Positions 14,656 to 22,979 of a stretch of DNA of 43,541 nt are shown piece by piece. The notes under the pieces were generated by a model. It was given only the letters and a program-made list of their open reading frames with translations. It ran no database searches and was not told the DNA's origin. The stretch comes from Gemmatimonadaceae bacterium (GTDB taxonomy: Bacteria; Gemmatimonadota; Gemmatimonadetes; Gemmatimonadales; Gemmatimonadaceae): NCBI GenBank assembly GCA_025449955.1, contig JANWIK010000165.1, positions 1 to 43,541 of the forward strand, written 5' to 3'. A program made the translations under genes and the position numbers. How positions within the stretch are numbered: the stretch's first letter is position 1; each line of letters opens with the position of its first letter.

Positions 14656-15714
14656 TTAGCGGATACCGGCTGTGGTACGCCGCCGTTTGTCCGCGGGTAC
14701 GGAGGCGTCGCGAACGGCAGACGCGGAATTGCCTTGCTTGAGTCCGGTGCGCCAGAGATCGCCCACGCGATCGAGGCGGTCCGGCATCGTGGACGTCGTG
14801 AACTCGCGCGGATCGAGCGAATCGTCGACTTCATCCCATTTCAGCGGAGCTGATACCGTAGCATCGGGTTTGGCGCGAACCGAGTACGCCGACGCCACGC
14901 TCTTACCGCGCGCATTTTGCAAGCAGTCGACATACACCGCACCGCGCGGGCGGTTCTCCAGAGCGCGCTCCACCGTCGTCTGTCGCGCGTGCTGTTCGAC
15001 CACGCGCGCTGCGGCGGCCTGCGCCGTAGCGATCGCGACGTGAAACGATGTCGAGCGCGGCAGTGGGATCGCGATGTGGATGCCGCGCGAGCCGGATGTC
15101 TTGGGCACGGAATGGAGACCCAGGTCCGAGAGCGTTTCTTCGAGCCATCGCGCGACGCGCACGATGAGCTTGAACGGCGCCGACGGACCGGGATCGAGAT
15201 CGATGATCGCGTAGTCGGGCGTGTCGAGCGAACCGACACGCGACATCCAGGGATCGATCGAGATGCAGCCCAGTTGGACCAGGTGCAGCACGGTCGGAAG
15301 ATCGCCGCCCACGAATCGGCGCTGCGCTTCGCCCTGCGCGGCGACATTCTCGACGCGTACGCCGTCAGGCACCGACTCGGGAGCGTTCTGTTGAAAGAAC
15401 AGCTCGCCGCCGACACCATCGGGCGTGCGCTTGAGTACGAGCGGCCGATCGGCGATGGTGGGCAACATGAAGGGGGCGACGCGCGTGTAGTAGCGCATCA
15501 CGTCACCCTTGGTCACGCCGACGTCGGCGAAGAAGACTTTGTCGAGGTGCGATACCTCGAGAGATCGGCCCGGTGCGATGTCGATCGATCCGGAGCCGCC
15601 GTCGTGCTCTATGGTCTCGAGTGCGGAGAGAATGGACGCACTACTCGCCTTGCCTCGTGGCGCACGAGGCGCCGAGCGTCGCGGGCGGACCGTGCGTGAG
15701 CGGCGAGCGGGCAT
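14656..15714 (-). CDS. ligD: Stand-alone LigD polymerase/primase domain protein
   Basis: The protein has 352 residues. After a basic, Arg/Ala-rich leader (1-25) the LigD-type archaeo-eukaryotic primase domain is complete: VSHLDKVFF, DVMRYYTRVAPFML, DRPLVLKRTPDGVGGE, FFQQNAPE, the metal-binding DLDPG (D172, D174), KTSGSRGIHIAIPL, and YVDCLQNARGKSVASAYSVR. This is the module that fills gaps at double-strand breaks during non-homologous end joining with Ku. There is no ATP-dependent ligase or phosphoesterase domain, and no ku gene in view, so its partners must be encoded elsewhere. The basic N-terminus may add DNA contact. The start at ATG 15714 is one of few possible; a later start would cut only the leader. 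Confidence 0.88.
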   Translation of the reverse strand: MPARRSRTVRPRRSAPRAPRGKASSASILSALETIEHDGGSGSIDIAPGRSLEVSHLDKVFFADVGVTKGDVMRYYTRVAPFMLPTIADRPLVLKRTPDGVGGELFFQQNAPESVPDGVRVENVAAQGEAQRRFVGGDLPTVLHLVQLGCISIDPWMSRVGSLDTPDYAIIDLDPGPSAPFKLIVRVARWLEETLSDLGLHSVPKTSGSRGIHIAIPLPRSTSFHVAIATAQAAAARVVEQHARQTTVERALENRPRGAVYVDCLQNARGKSVASAYSVRAKPDATVSAPLKWDEVDDSLDPREFTTSTMPDRLDRVGDLWRTGLKQGNSASAVRDASVPADKRRRTTAGIR

Positions 15715-15810
15715 GCGATCTCCAACCAGGAAGAGCGTGCGCGGTCATGCGTAGCATCGCCGTGTTCGTTGCACAAGATGTGCTAACGAATCGAGACGGA
15801 TTCAAAACGA

Positions 15811-15838
15811 AAAGCTCCGGCCATCCGGCCGGAGCTTT
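15811..15838 (-). terminator. Rho-independent terminator of the cold-shock gene
   Basis: A perfect 12-bp stem, AAAGCTCCGGCC (15811-15822) with GGCCGGAGCTTT (15827-15838), encloses a 4-base loop. Read on the minus strand it is followed by TTTTCGTTTTG, giving the classical T-rich tail, 26 bases after the cold-shock stop codon. Confidence 0.92.
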
Positions 15839-15863
15839 CGCGTTGGGGCGCTTGGGAGCGGGA

Positions 15864-16070
15864 TCAGAGCTTCTGCACCTCAGATGCCTGCGGGCCCTTC
15901 TGGCCCTGCACGATTTCGAATTCGACTTGGTCGCCTTCAGCGAGCGACTTGAAGCCGTTGCCTTGAATCGCGCTGAAATGGACGAAGACGTCTGGGCCGC
16001 CCTCACGCGAGATGAAGCCGTACCCTTTTGCGTCGTTGAACCACTTCACGGTGCCCGTAATGCGAGACAT
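15864..16070 (-). CDS. CspA-family cold-shock protein
   Basis: This 68-residue single OB-fold RNA chaperone carries both nucleic-acid motifs, KGYGFIS (RNP1) and VFVHFSAI (RNP2), and begins with the family's typical [15 protein letters not shown]. It would bind single-stranded RNA or DNA and melt structures in mRNA, at low temperature or constitutively. The start is ATG 16070, preceded on the minus strand by GAGAGGTAAGG. A long leader of up to about 200 bases precedes it, as for many csp genes, and a textbook terminator follows. Confidence 0.97.
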   Translation of the reverse strand: MSRITGTVKWFNDAKGYGFISREGGPDVFVHFSAIQGNGFKSLAEGDQVEFEIVQGQKGPQASEVQKL

Positions 16071-16194
16071 GGTACCTTACCTCTCCCCCTGTATGGGGCG
16101 AAACTGTGATGCGTGATCCCGCTCGAGAGACTGAAACCACCACGTGATTTCAGAGCCTGCCCAACGGCGATCGGAGGACGAGCCGCAATCTAAA

Positions 16195-16212
16195 CATCCG
16201 ATTTTACGGATG
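16195..16212. promoter_or_regulatory. Inverted repeat CATCCG-N6-CGGATG upstream of csp
   Basis: Perfect 6-base arms flank ATTTTA, which reads TAAAAT (a -10-like box) on the minus strand. It lies about 125 bases upstream of the cold-shock start. It could be an operator over the promoter or a leader hairpin. No good -35 at standard spacing is seen. Confidence 0.35.
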
Positions 16213-16348
16213 CCACGGCGGCTATACGCAATACTTCATGAATCGGGCCACGCATCGGATTGATGCGACGTGAATTACGTCGAGAATCATCAGCGCGGCC
16301 GTTGGCCGGCGGCGCGGAAAGACGGACGCGAGAGTCTTTCGGGGCGAG

Positions 16349-16558
16349 CTAAGCGGCGCCGGCGATGTAGCGCGCGATGCGACCGCAGTTCGCGCAACGC
16401 AGCGTCACGTGTGAGCGCGGAGGAGGAGGACTGGAATCTGGATCACGCACGATGTCGCCGGAGCAAGACGGACAACTGAGCGGCATTCCGCTGCGATCGT
16501 GTGAGATGAGCTGAAGCGCTTGGGCGGGGTTGTACGTGGCCGGACGTGGCTTGCGCAT
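16349..16558 (-). CDS. Small zinc-ribbon protein (69 aa)
   Basis: The start at ATG 16558 is decided by a GGAGG ribosome site six bases upstream on the minus strand; the frame is open further upstream but without support. The protein holds two knuckles, CPSC and CANC, 26 residues apart, which would form one zinc site. The start is basic (MRKPRPATYNPAQAL) and a run of four prolines lies between the knuckles. Such proteins usually bind nucleic acid or partner proteins; the role here is unknown. Confidence 0.7.
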   Translation of the reverse strand: MRKPRPATYNPAQALQLISHDRSGMPLSCPSCSGDIVRDPDSSPPPPRSHVTLRCANCGRIARYIAGAA

Positions 16559-16852
16559 TGAAGTCCTCCAGAGTGACACACAGCGGCATCCGTCGGCCGG
16601 GGCGGACGCCGATCGAGCACGGATCGCCTGGGCAACCCGTTCACCTCCTCGTCTCACTAGTAGAAACGCTCTTCGCCGCGAGAACGTTGTCGCGCGAGCG
16701 AGCTGCGGACTACGGGAGGGATGGGTCCGGCGTCGATCGGGTGCGAATACGCGCCGCCCGAGAGCCGATCACCCGCTTGGTACATGCTACACGCCGGAAA
16801 GTTCCACCGGCCGTATCCGGTGTGGTCGAGTTAGCCGGTTATACGTCGGCCA

Positions 16853-17074
16853 CTAGCTCACATAGACGATCTCACCTTCGTCGTCGATGCCGAGCTCTTG
16901 TTGCATCCCGCAGACGCCGCAGATCTTCACCGCGTGCCAGGCTTCGCCGAGCTCTTGTCGCAATGCCGGACTCGCCGGTTTGATCGTGAGCTTCTTGTAG
17001 CTGTACTCGCCACAGTTCTCGCACGCGTGCGCTTTGGCGATTCGCTCGGCGCGATCGCGGGAGATTTTGGCCAA
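16853..17074 (-). CDS. Small two-knuckle zinc-ribbon protein coupled to the SPFH gene
   Basis: The protein has 73 residues with CENCG (C18, C21) and CGVCG (C52, C55) separated by a short charged helix (SPALRQELGEAWHAV), suggesting a single structural zinc. A basic N-terminal helix (AKISRDRAERIAKAH) could bind RNA or DNA. The start is TTG at 17074, three bases after the TAA of the SPFH gene, with AGGGAAG upstream. It is therefore very likely the second gene of that unit. Family and function are not recognised. Confidence 0.72.
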   Translation of the reverse strand: MAKISRDRAERIAKAHACENCGEYSYKKLTIKPASPALRQELGEAWHAVKICGVCGMQQELGIDDEGEIVYVS

Positions 17075-17077
17075 CGC

Positions 17078-18163
17078 TTACTTCCCTGTGGGCGCCGCCG
17101 GCGCGGTGGGTGGCGGCGTGGGTACCGTGCTCGACGGGATCGCCGGACGCGAGGGCGCTGCCGTGTCGGGTGAGCTGCTGGCACGTTCGCCGACTCCGGT
17201 GCGCGCCATGAGCTCGCGGAGTCCGCCTAACGCACCCATCACACCTGCCGCTTCGGCCGGCAGGAAAATGGTCGACCCTTTGCCCTGCGTGAGTTGGGGC
17301 AGCGCTTCGAGATACTTGAGTCCGAGCAGGTAGAGTGCGACGTCGGCGGCCGGCATCGCGGCGCTGATGCGCTGGATCGCTTGCGCTTCGGCGTCGGCCA
17401 TGGCTAACCGAGCCTGCGCCTGGCCTTTCGCTCGGAGCACTGCCGCTTCCATTTCGCCTTGGGCGCGGCTCACTTGCGACTGCTGGACGCCCTCGGCCTC
17501 GAGGATGGCAGCGCGCTTCGATGCTTCGGCGTTGGTGACCGCTGCGCGGCGCTCGCGTTCGGCGCGCATCTGCAGTTCCATCGACTGTTGGATGTCACGC
17601 GGCGGCTCGATGGCTTGCAGCTCCACACGCGTGACGTCGACGCCCCACCCGATCGACGCCTCTTCGATGATCTCGCGCATGCGCTTGTTGATCTGATCGC
17701 GGCTGGCGAGCGTGCTGTCGAGCTCCATCTCACCCACGATGTTGCGGAGCGTCGTGCGCGTCAGCGTCTCGAGCGCGAACGGGAGATTCTGCACCGCGTA
17801 CGTGGCCTTCTGCGGATCGGCGATGCGGTAGTAGAGCACCGCATCGATGTCGATGGTCACGTTGTCCTTCGTGATCACCGATTGGCTCGGGAAGTTGAGC
17901 ACCTGCTCGCGGAGATCGATGCGCGTGGTGGATCCCGCGACGAGCCGTCTGGCGCCGCTCGGGTCGCTCATCGCGTAGCGCACGTCGATCGCGCGCGGCC
18001 GCTCGACGAACGGCACCAGGATGTTGAGGCCCGAGCGCGCGATGCGGTTGAATCTGCCTAACCGCTCGATCACCATCACCTCGGCTTGCCCAACGACGCG
18101 GAACACGCGCGTGGCGCCGTACAACCCGATCAGGACGATGAGGGCGATCACGATGGCGGTCAT
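17078..18163 (-). CDS. SPFH/band-7 membrane protein (QmcA/slipin-like)
   Basis: The protein has 361 residues. One N-terminal membrane helix (AIVIALIVLIGLYGA) precedes the SPFH domain (about 20-200: VVGQAEVMVIERLGRFNRI, GLNILVPFVERPRAIDVR, VLNFPSQSVITKDNVTIDID). A long Ala/Glu/Arg coiled coil follows (MRAERERRAAVTNAEASKRA onward). It ends in a region common in QmcA (ALYLLGLKYLEALPQL) and a Pro/Thr-rich tail. Such proteins form large ring-like membrane assemblies that organise lipids and regulate membrane proteases such as FtsH. QmcA-type genes often sit beside nfeD; none is seen here, and the partner is a tiny zinc-ribbon gene. Confidence 0.92.
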   Translation of the reverse strand: MTAIVIALIVLIGLYGATRVFRVVGQAEVMVIERLGRFNRIARSGLNILVPFVERPRAIDVRYAMSDPSGARRLVAGSTTRIDLREQVLNFPSQSVITKDNVTIDIDAVLYYRIADPQKATYAVQNLPFALETLTRTTLRNIVGEMELDSTLASRDQINKRMREIIEEASIGWGVDVTRVELQAIEPPRDIQQSMELQMRAERERRAAVTNAEASKRAAILEAEGVQQSQVSRAQGEMEAAVLRAKGQAQARLAMADAEAQAIQRISAAMPAADVALYLLGLKYLEALPQLTQGKGSTIFLPAEAAGVMGALGGLRELMARTGVGERASSSPDTAAPSRPAIPSSTVPTPPPTAPAAPTGK

Positions 18164-18202
18164 CGAACACTCCGGTCGAAACCTGGCAGAAAGGTGCGGT
18201 GG

Positions 18203-19270
18203 TCAGCGGGCGGGAGCGGCGTCGGCCCACCGGGCGATGAACACGTTCGTCTCGTGCGGGTCGGGCGCGTTGCGGCTCGATGCCCAGACCAAATATCGCC
18301 CGTCGGGACTGAATTGCGGAAACCCATCGAACCCCGGATCCGTGGTGATTTGCTCGAGGCCCGAACCGTCGGCGTCGACGAGATACAGATCGAAATTCCC
18401 GCTATGGGGATCCTTGTAGTTGGACGAGAAGATGATGCGCGTCCCATCCGGTGTGAAATACGGGGCGAAGTTGGCTCCGCCCAGATGCGTGATCTGGTGT
18501 TGGTCGGTCCCGTCCGCGTTCATGATCCAGATTTCCATCTTGTTAGGCCTTACGATCCGTTGGGCGAGCAACGCGCGATACTCGGCGAGCTCCGTCGAGT
18601 CGGTCGGGTGATTGGCGCGATAGACGATCTTGGTGCCGTCGGGCGAGAAGAAGGCGCCGCCGTCGTAGCCCGGTGTGTCGGTGAGGCGCCGCACGTGCGT
18701 GCCGTCCACGTCCATCGCGTACAGGTCGAGATCCCCATCCTTGAGCGACGTGAACACGATCGTGCGGCCATCGGGCGACAACGTGCCCTCCGCCGTGTAG
18801 ACGCCGTAGTTCGTTAGGCGTTCGAGGTGCGAGCCGTCGGCGTTCGCGGTGTAAATGTCGAACGGGTCGAGGCCCCAGACGTATCCTTTGGACGGGTCCG
18901 GTTTGGGAGGACACGCGGTGTCGGCGGCGTGCGTCGACGCGAAGAAGATGCGCTTGTCGTAAGCGAAGAAGTAGCCGCACGTCGTCTTACCGGTGCCCGT
19001 CGACACGCGGCGCACTCCAGAGCCATCGACGTTCATGATGTATTGCTGATCGCAGCTGCGTCCGTCGCGCGTCGACTGGAAGATCAGCCGCTTGCCGTCA
19101 TGGCTGAAATACGCCTCGGCGTTGGCACCGCCGTGCGTGAGCTGGCGGACGTCGGCGAGATGCGGTTCGAGCGCCGCGGGTGCGGGCGCGATTGCCGCGC
19201 TGGGCGCGGGGTGCCCACATGCGACCGCGGCCACGAGCGTGGCCGCGGCGACTCCGTGCGGGGCTCTCAT
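18203..19270 (-). CDS. TolB-like beta-propeller (PD40 repeat) lipoprotein
   Basis: The protein has 355 residues with a lipoprotein signal (TLVAAVAC, lipidated cysteine near residue 18). The rest is built from repeated WD40-like PD40 blades of about 45 residues, each with a phrase such as YFSHDGKRLIFQSTRDG, TLSPDGRTIVFTSLKDG, FFSPDGTKIVYRANHP, YFTPDGTRIIFSSNYKD and QFSPDGRYLVWASSRN, followed by LYAMDVDGTHVRRLT-type strands. This matches the propeller part of TolB but lacks the TolB N-terminal domain. It would serve as a periplasmic or surface binding scaffold. It lies 9 bases after the stop of the CtpA-type protease gene, so the two are probably co-transcribed. Confidence 0.88.
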   Translation of the reverse strand: MRAPHGVAAATLVAAVACGHPAPSAAIAPAPAALEPHLADVRQLTHGGANAEAYFSHDGKRLIFQSTRDGRSCDQQYIMNVDGSGVRRVSTGTGKTTCGYFFAYDKRIFFASTHAADTACPPKPDPSKGYVWGLDPFDIYTANADGSHLERLTNYGVYTAEGTLSPDGRTIVFTSLKDGDLDLYAMDVDGTHVRRLTDTPGYDGGAFFSPDGTKIVYRANHPTDSTELAEYRALLAQRIVRPNKMEIWIMNADGTDQHQITHLGGANFAPYFTPDGTRIIFSSNYKDPHSGNFDLYLVDADGSGLEQITTDPGFDGFPQFSPDGRYLVWASSRNAPDPHETNVFIARWADAAPAR

Positions 19271-19279
19271 GCCCCCAAC

Positions 19280-20881
19280 TTACCGCTTCTCGGGCGTGCT
19301 CGCTTGCGCCATGGAGAAGAGATCCTTCTGCGTGGCGCCCTTTCGCAGCAGATCCATTGCGCGCTGCAACTGCGAGTCATCCGGAATCTGCCGACGGAAG
19401 GCCGTCGAATCTCCGAACGCGAGCTCGGCGATCTGTCCACCGATCCACCGATCGATCAACGGTGTAGCCGCATTGTACTGCGCGCGATCCACCGTGATCT
19501 TGGCAGCCTGCAGCCGGCGATACAACTCGTCGCGCCATTCCGGCTTTACCGTGAACGTGGGCGATACGCTCCCCTTGAGCTCGAGCGCGTAGGTGTACAG
19601 AACGCCGCGCACCGCCGGATACTTGGGCGCGATCGCCTTGAAGAACGTCTGCTCCGGCGTGGAGATCGTGTCGTCCGCAACGATCACGTCGGGCGTGATG
19701 CCGCCGCCACCGTACACGATGCGCCCCGCGTCGCTGCGATACGTCGGCCGGGTCTGCTTCACCGATTCCTTCTCGAGAGAATCGGGCGGCATTTCCGTGT
19801 TGTCCGCTTGTACCGCGTCGGGGTCCGCCGGCTTTCGATTTTTCTGAATGGAGCGACCGCTCGGCGTATACCACTTTCCGGTGGTGATTTTGAGCGCCCA
19901 ACCGCCATCGATCGGGAAGACCGTCTGCACGAGTCCCTTTCCGAACGACGTGGTGCCGACCACCAGCGCGCGATCGTGATCCTGCAAGGCGCCAGTGACA
20001 ATCTCGGCGGCCGATGCAGAGGAACCGTCTACGAGAACTACGAGGGGTATGTTCTGCACGTGCTCGTCATCGTGCGCCGTGTAAACCTGTGGCTGACCCT
20101 GGCGCATGCGGACGCTCGCGATCTGTTGGCCGCTCTTCAAGAACAGATCGGCCACCTGCAAGCCCTGATCGAGAATGCCGCCCGGGTTGTTGCGCAGGTC
20201 GAGCACGATCGACTTGGCGCCCTGCTTCACGAGTCCGTTGACCGCGTTGTCGAGCTCGTCCGCTGCGTCCTCGTTGAAGGTTTGCAGCGGGATATACGCG
20301 ATCTTGTCGCTCAACATGAGCGAGTACGGCACGGCGGGAACGTGGATCTCGGCGCGCGTGAACGTGTTCTCGATCGGCTCGGAAACGCCGGGCCGCGAGA
20401 AACGCACTTTCACTTGCGTTCCGATTGTGCCGATCAACACATCGGAGACTTGTTGCGACGACCAACCGCGCGTGGACGCGGTGTCGATGCCGACGATGTG
20501 ATCGCCGTCTTGTACGCCGGCTGCCTGCGCGGGGCTGTGCGAGAAAACGTGGACGACGACGATGTTGCCGTCCTGATTCTCGATCTGCATTCCGATGCCG
20601 CCGTAGCGACCGGTGGATTGCGTCGAGAATCGTTTGAGCTCAGTTGGCGAGAAAAGCTCGGAGTAGGGATCGTGGAGCTGCGTCACCAAACCGCGCGCGG
20701 CTTTCTCGTACAACGCGGACGCGTCGACGGTGTCGACGAACCGGTCGGACACGAGCGACATGACCTGGTCGAACACGCGGGCACCATCGTGCGCGACATG
20801 CTCCCGGATCGAAAACCCGCCGATGACGACGGGGAGGAGCAGGGCGCCGGCGACGACAGTCGCCCGGAGTCGACGAGTCAT
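19280..20881 (-). CDS. ctpA: S41 carboxy-terminal processing peptidase (CtpA/Prc-like)
   Basis: This 533-residue periplasmic serine protease starts with a signal or anchor segment (VVAGALLLPVVIGG). A helical stretch (DPYSELFSP) leads to a PDZ domain (GIGMQIENQDGNIVVVHVF, then AGVQDGDHIVGID). The catalytic core follows, with S290 in DGSSASAAEI and K315 in TSFGKGLVQ. The 25-residue spacing between these matches Ser430 and Lys455 of E. coli Prc. The substrate-binding strand KSIVLDLRNNPGG is present. Such enzymes trim C-termini of envelope proteins. A C-terminal region of about 130 residues goes beyond the core (helical, with AQYNAATPLIDRWIGGQ), as in the long Gram-negative forms. The downstream PD40 lipoprotein gene may encode a partner or belong to the same unit. 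Confidence 0.93.
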   Translation of the reverse strand: MTRRLRATVVAGALLLPVVIGGFSIREHVAHDGARVFDQVMSLVSDRFVDTVDASALYEKAARGLVTQLHDPYSELFSPTELKRFSTQSTGRYGGIGMQIENQDGNIVVVHVFSHSPAQAAGVQDGDHIVGIDTASTRGWSSQQVSDVLIGTIGTQVKVRFSRPGVSEPIENTFTRAEIHVPAVPYSLMLSDKIAYIPLQTFNEDAADELDNAVNGLVKQGAKSIVLDLRNNPGGILDQGLQVADLFLKSGQQIASVRMRQGQPQVYTAHDDEHVQNIPLVVLVDGSSASAAEIVTGALQDHDRALVVGTTSFGKGLVQTVFPIDGGWALKITTGKWYTPSGRSIQKNRKPADPDAVQADNTEMPPDSLEKESVKQTRPTYRSDAGRIVYGGGGITPDVIVADDTISTPEQTFFKAIAPKYPAVRGVLYTYALELKGSVSPTFTVKPEWRDELYRRLQAAKITVDRAQYNAATPLIDRWIGGQIAELAFGDSTAFRRQIPDDSQLQRAMDLLRKGATQKDLFSMAQASTPEKR

Positions 20882-20993
20882 GGAACCATCCCGGTGGAGG
20901 GAAAGACGCGCCGGAACTCCGGCTCGTCTGCTGTAAAAGATACGACTTCAAGGCGCGAAGTGTTCCGCGCGCCCCTCCCCCCATCCGCACCGC

Positions 20994-21194
20994 TCATGCC
21001 GTGCCGAACTGGGCTCCCCCTGCTGAACCGCCGTCCTCACTGCCGGTGGCGAGCAACTGCTTCCACGTGAGCTCCGGTCCTTTGCGAAAGCCCTTCTGGG
21101 TGATTTTCACGCCTTCGGGGGAGATCGCGACCATGTACGCTTGTCCCTCGATCTCGATCTCGCGCTTCAGCGTCTTCTCCAGCTTGGTCGCCAT
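20994..21194 (-). CDS. Small conserved-looking protein (66 aa), unknown function
   Basis: The start at ATG 21194 is supported by GGAGAG upstream on the minus strand. The first 50 residues have normal composition (ATKLEKTLKREIEIEGQAYM, then VAISPEGVKITQKGFRKGPEL, then TWKQLL). The end is Gly/Ala-rich. It looks like a compact beta-strand protein. No catalytic motif and no family I can name with confidence. Confidence 0.7.
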   Translation of the reverse strand: MATKLEKTLKREIEIEGQAYMVAISPEGVKITQKGFRKGPELTWKQLLATGSEDGGSAGGAQFGTA

Positions 21195-21254
21195 GTGTTG
21201 CTCTCCGTGGGAGTCAGGATGGAAACGAGTGGTGACGGCAATCGATGCCGTGCA

Positions 21255-22106
21255 TCAGGTCGCCCGCGCCGACAAAACATAATCGACAAACCATTCGCGC
21301 CGGTGCTGCCGCACCGCGACATCGCGGAGTAGCCCAGCAGCCAACAGCATCTCATGGGCCGGTTGCAGCACTCGCTGCAGGTGAGACGGGTACCGTTGGG
21401 CAAGCGGAATGCGCTCGGCGAGCTCTGCCAGACCAACCCTCCAGGTCAAATTGCCCTCCTCACGTGCCACCTCCATGAGTCTGTACAGCCGTCGAGCGAC
21501 GGGGGAAGATAGCGCTTGATAGTGCGGTGCCGAGAGCGATACGACGTGTCCAGCTGCAATGTTGGCGCGAGGGCCGGCTGCCAACGTGACCACCGCCTCG
21601 CCGGGCTCTGCCGCGGCGATGGACGGAAAGAGCGTGAGCTGATCGCGGTCCAACATGCGCCGACGCTCGATGAAGACGGCGCTCAGCACGTTGAACCGGC
21701 TCTCGACGCTGCTCTTGGCGGCGGCATCGAAGTAGGCGCCCTGCGATTCGAGCGTGGTGTGATTGAGGCGGGCGAGCGCGGATCTGAGCTGCTCGTACGT
21801 GCGGCCGTCGACGCGCCGGCCGATCGACCGCAGAAATGCGTGCAGCGTGAAGCGAACCACGCCATCGGCGGGCGCGCCCAAATCGTGATACCGATGCCAG
21901 AGCTCGATGTACACGTCCTGGTCGAACGTCCCGGGCAGACGGTCGCCGGGCCGAGGGAGGACGCGCCAGCGCCCGCCCGACGGCGGTGAGTAGGCGATTG
22001 CCGTGTCGTCGGCCGAGTCGCTGAGACGAAAGAGCGGCAACGCTTCGAGCGAACGGTCGAGCGCGATGATGCGGGTCGTGATTCGTCGTCGCGCCGCGAG
22101 ACTCAT
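21255..22106 (-). CDS. Replication initiator protein A (RPA)-like
   Basis: The protein has 283 residues. The pattern matches the plasmid replication initiator RPA family: an N-terminal strand region, FDQDVYIELWHRYHDLG, then a winged-helix stretch VRFTLHAFLRSIGRRVDGRT followed by YEQLRSALARLNHTTLESQG. A second winged helix follows: LSAPHYQALSSPVARRLYRL and LAELAERIPL, then YPSHLQRVLQPAHEMLLAAGLL. Such proteins bind iterons to open plasmid origins. Here it lies among ordinary chromosomal genes. I see no iterons, no parAB and no AT-rich origin next to it, so it may be a domesticated initiator or a DNA-binding regulator. It is preceded by the SDR gene on the same strand, with a hairpin in between. 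Confidence 0.7.
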   Translation of the reverse strand: MSLAARRRITTRIIALDRSLEALPLFRLSDSADDTAIAYSPPSGGRWRVLPRPGDRLPGTFDQDVYIELWHRYHDLGAPADGVVRFTLHAFLRSIGRRVDGRTYEQLRSALARLNHTTLESQGAYFDAAAKSSVESRFNVLSAVFIERRRMLDRDQLTLFPSIAAAEPGEAVVTLAAGPRANIAAGHVVSLSAPHYQALSSPVARRLYRLMEVAREEGNLTWRVGLAELAERIPLAQRYPSHLQRVLQPAHEMLLAAGLLRDVAVRQHRREWFVDYVLSARAT

Positions 22107-22141
22107 GCTCTAAGGTACGGGTAGGCGGGCATCGCGGGCCA

Positions 22142-22168
22142 GATGAGTCCGACGAGTCGGAGCTCATC
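22142..22168. terminator. Hairpin overlapping the SDR stop codon
   Basis: GATGAG-TCCGAC (22142-22153) pairs with GTCGGA-CTCATC (22156-22168) with one bulged G. The minus-strand SDR gene ends within it at 22164. It probably ends SDR transcription before the RPA-like gene, 57 bases on. Confidence 0.5.
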
Positions 22169-22880
22169 CGAGTCGAATCACCTGGCCGGTGACCGCACGC
22201 GAGGCGTCCGAACAGAGCCACGATACGGCGGCGGCAACGTCCTCGCGCTCCACGTATTTCGTCTTGTCGCCCATGCTGGACTGGTTGGCCTCGGTGCGAA
22301 TGGCAGTGGGTGCCAGTGCGTTAGCACGCACCCCGCTCGTGCGTTCTTCTTCGGCGACGGCTCGCATGAGCGCGATCACGCCGCTCTTGGACGCGGCATA
22401 GGCCCACATGCGGGACACATTCGCGCCGGGGAGCGCCGCGGCCGACGAGAAATAGACTATGGCGCCGCGCGCCGCGCGCAACATGGGCAAGAACGCGCGC
22501 GTGGCCAGGTAAGCGGTGATGAGGTTGATCGACACCTGCGTGTGCCACACGTCGAACGTGCTGTCGGCTACGGGGCCGCTCATGCCGAAGCCGCCGGCAA
22601 TGTTGACGAGCGCGGCGATGCGCGGCGGTGCACCGGCGATCTTTGCGATGTCGCGTGCGAGGTTGGCCACCTGTGATTCGTCGGACAGGTCACACGCGAA
22701 CGACTGCGCGTCATGCCCGGCGGCGCGCAGGTCGTCCGCTCGTGCTTTGGCCTCGTCTCCGCTGCGAGCGATCGCGACGATGCGCATGCCGGTTTCGGCG
22801 AGAACGCGGGCGATGACCTCACCGGTCTGTCCCGTCCGGCCGATGCCGGTCACCACCGCGATCGGCGAGTCCTGCGTCAT
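22164..22880 (-). CDS. Short-chain dehydrogenase/reductase (SDR)
   Basis: The protein has 238 residues, the usual size of a classical SDR. It has a Rossmann glycine motif variant (VTGIGRTGQTGEV), the ACDLSDESQV acidic stretch after the second strand, NIAGG in place of NNAG, the active-site serine in YFSSAAAL, YxxxK as Y-A-A-S-K, and PTAIRT after the sixth strand. It should oxidise or reduce an alcohol or ketone with NAD(P)(H); the substrate is unknown. The start is ATG 22880; the frame remains open for 670 bases upstream, but that part runs antisense to the Lhr gene and has no SDR similarity. It diverges from Lhr with 99 bases between starts. Confidence 0.9.
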   Translation of the reverse strand: MTQDSPIAVVTGIGRTGQTGEVIARVLAETGMRIVAIARSGDEAKARADDLRAAGHDAQSFACDLSDESQVANLARDIAKIAGAPPRIAALVNIAGGFGMSGPVADSTFDVWHTQVSINLITAYLATRAFLPMLRAARGAIVYFSSAAALPGANVSRMWAYAASKSGVIALMRAVAEEERTSGVRANALAPTAIRTEANQSSMGDKTKYVEREDVAAAVSWLCSDASRAVTGQVIRLG

Positions 22881-22979
22881 CCCCGTGGTCCGTTGCGCAT
22901 GGCGGGGAGCATGTCTCTGGCGTCGCGCCGTGGCAAGGCCGGTTTCCCCGCCCTGCGGCGTGTCGCGATAATTTTGGAG

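Noticed and set aside
18827-21070. A 747-codon open frame on the plus strand
   Set aside because: It lies antisense to the beta-propeller and CtpA genes, is Arg/Val/Asp-rich without any domain, and is explained by high GC at third positions of the real genes.
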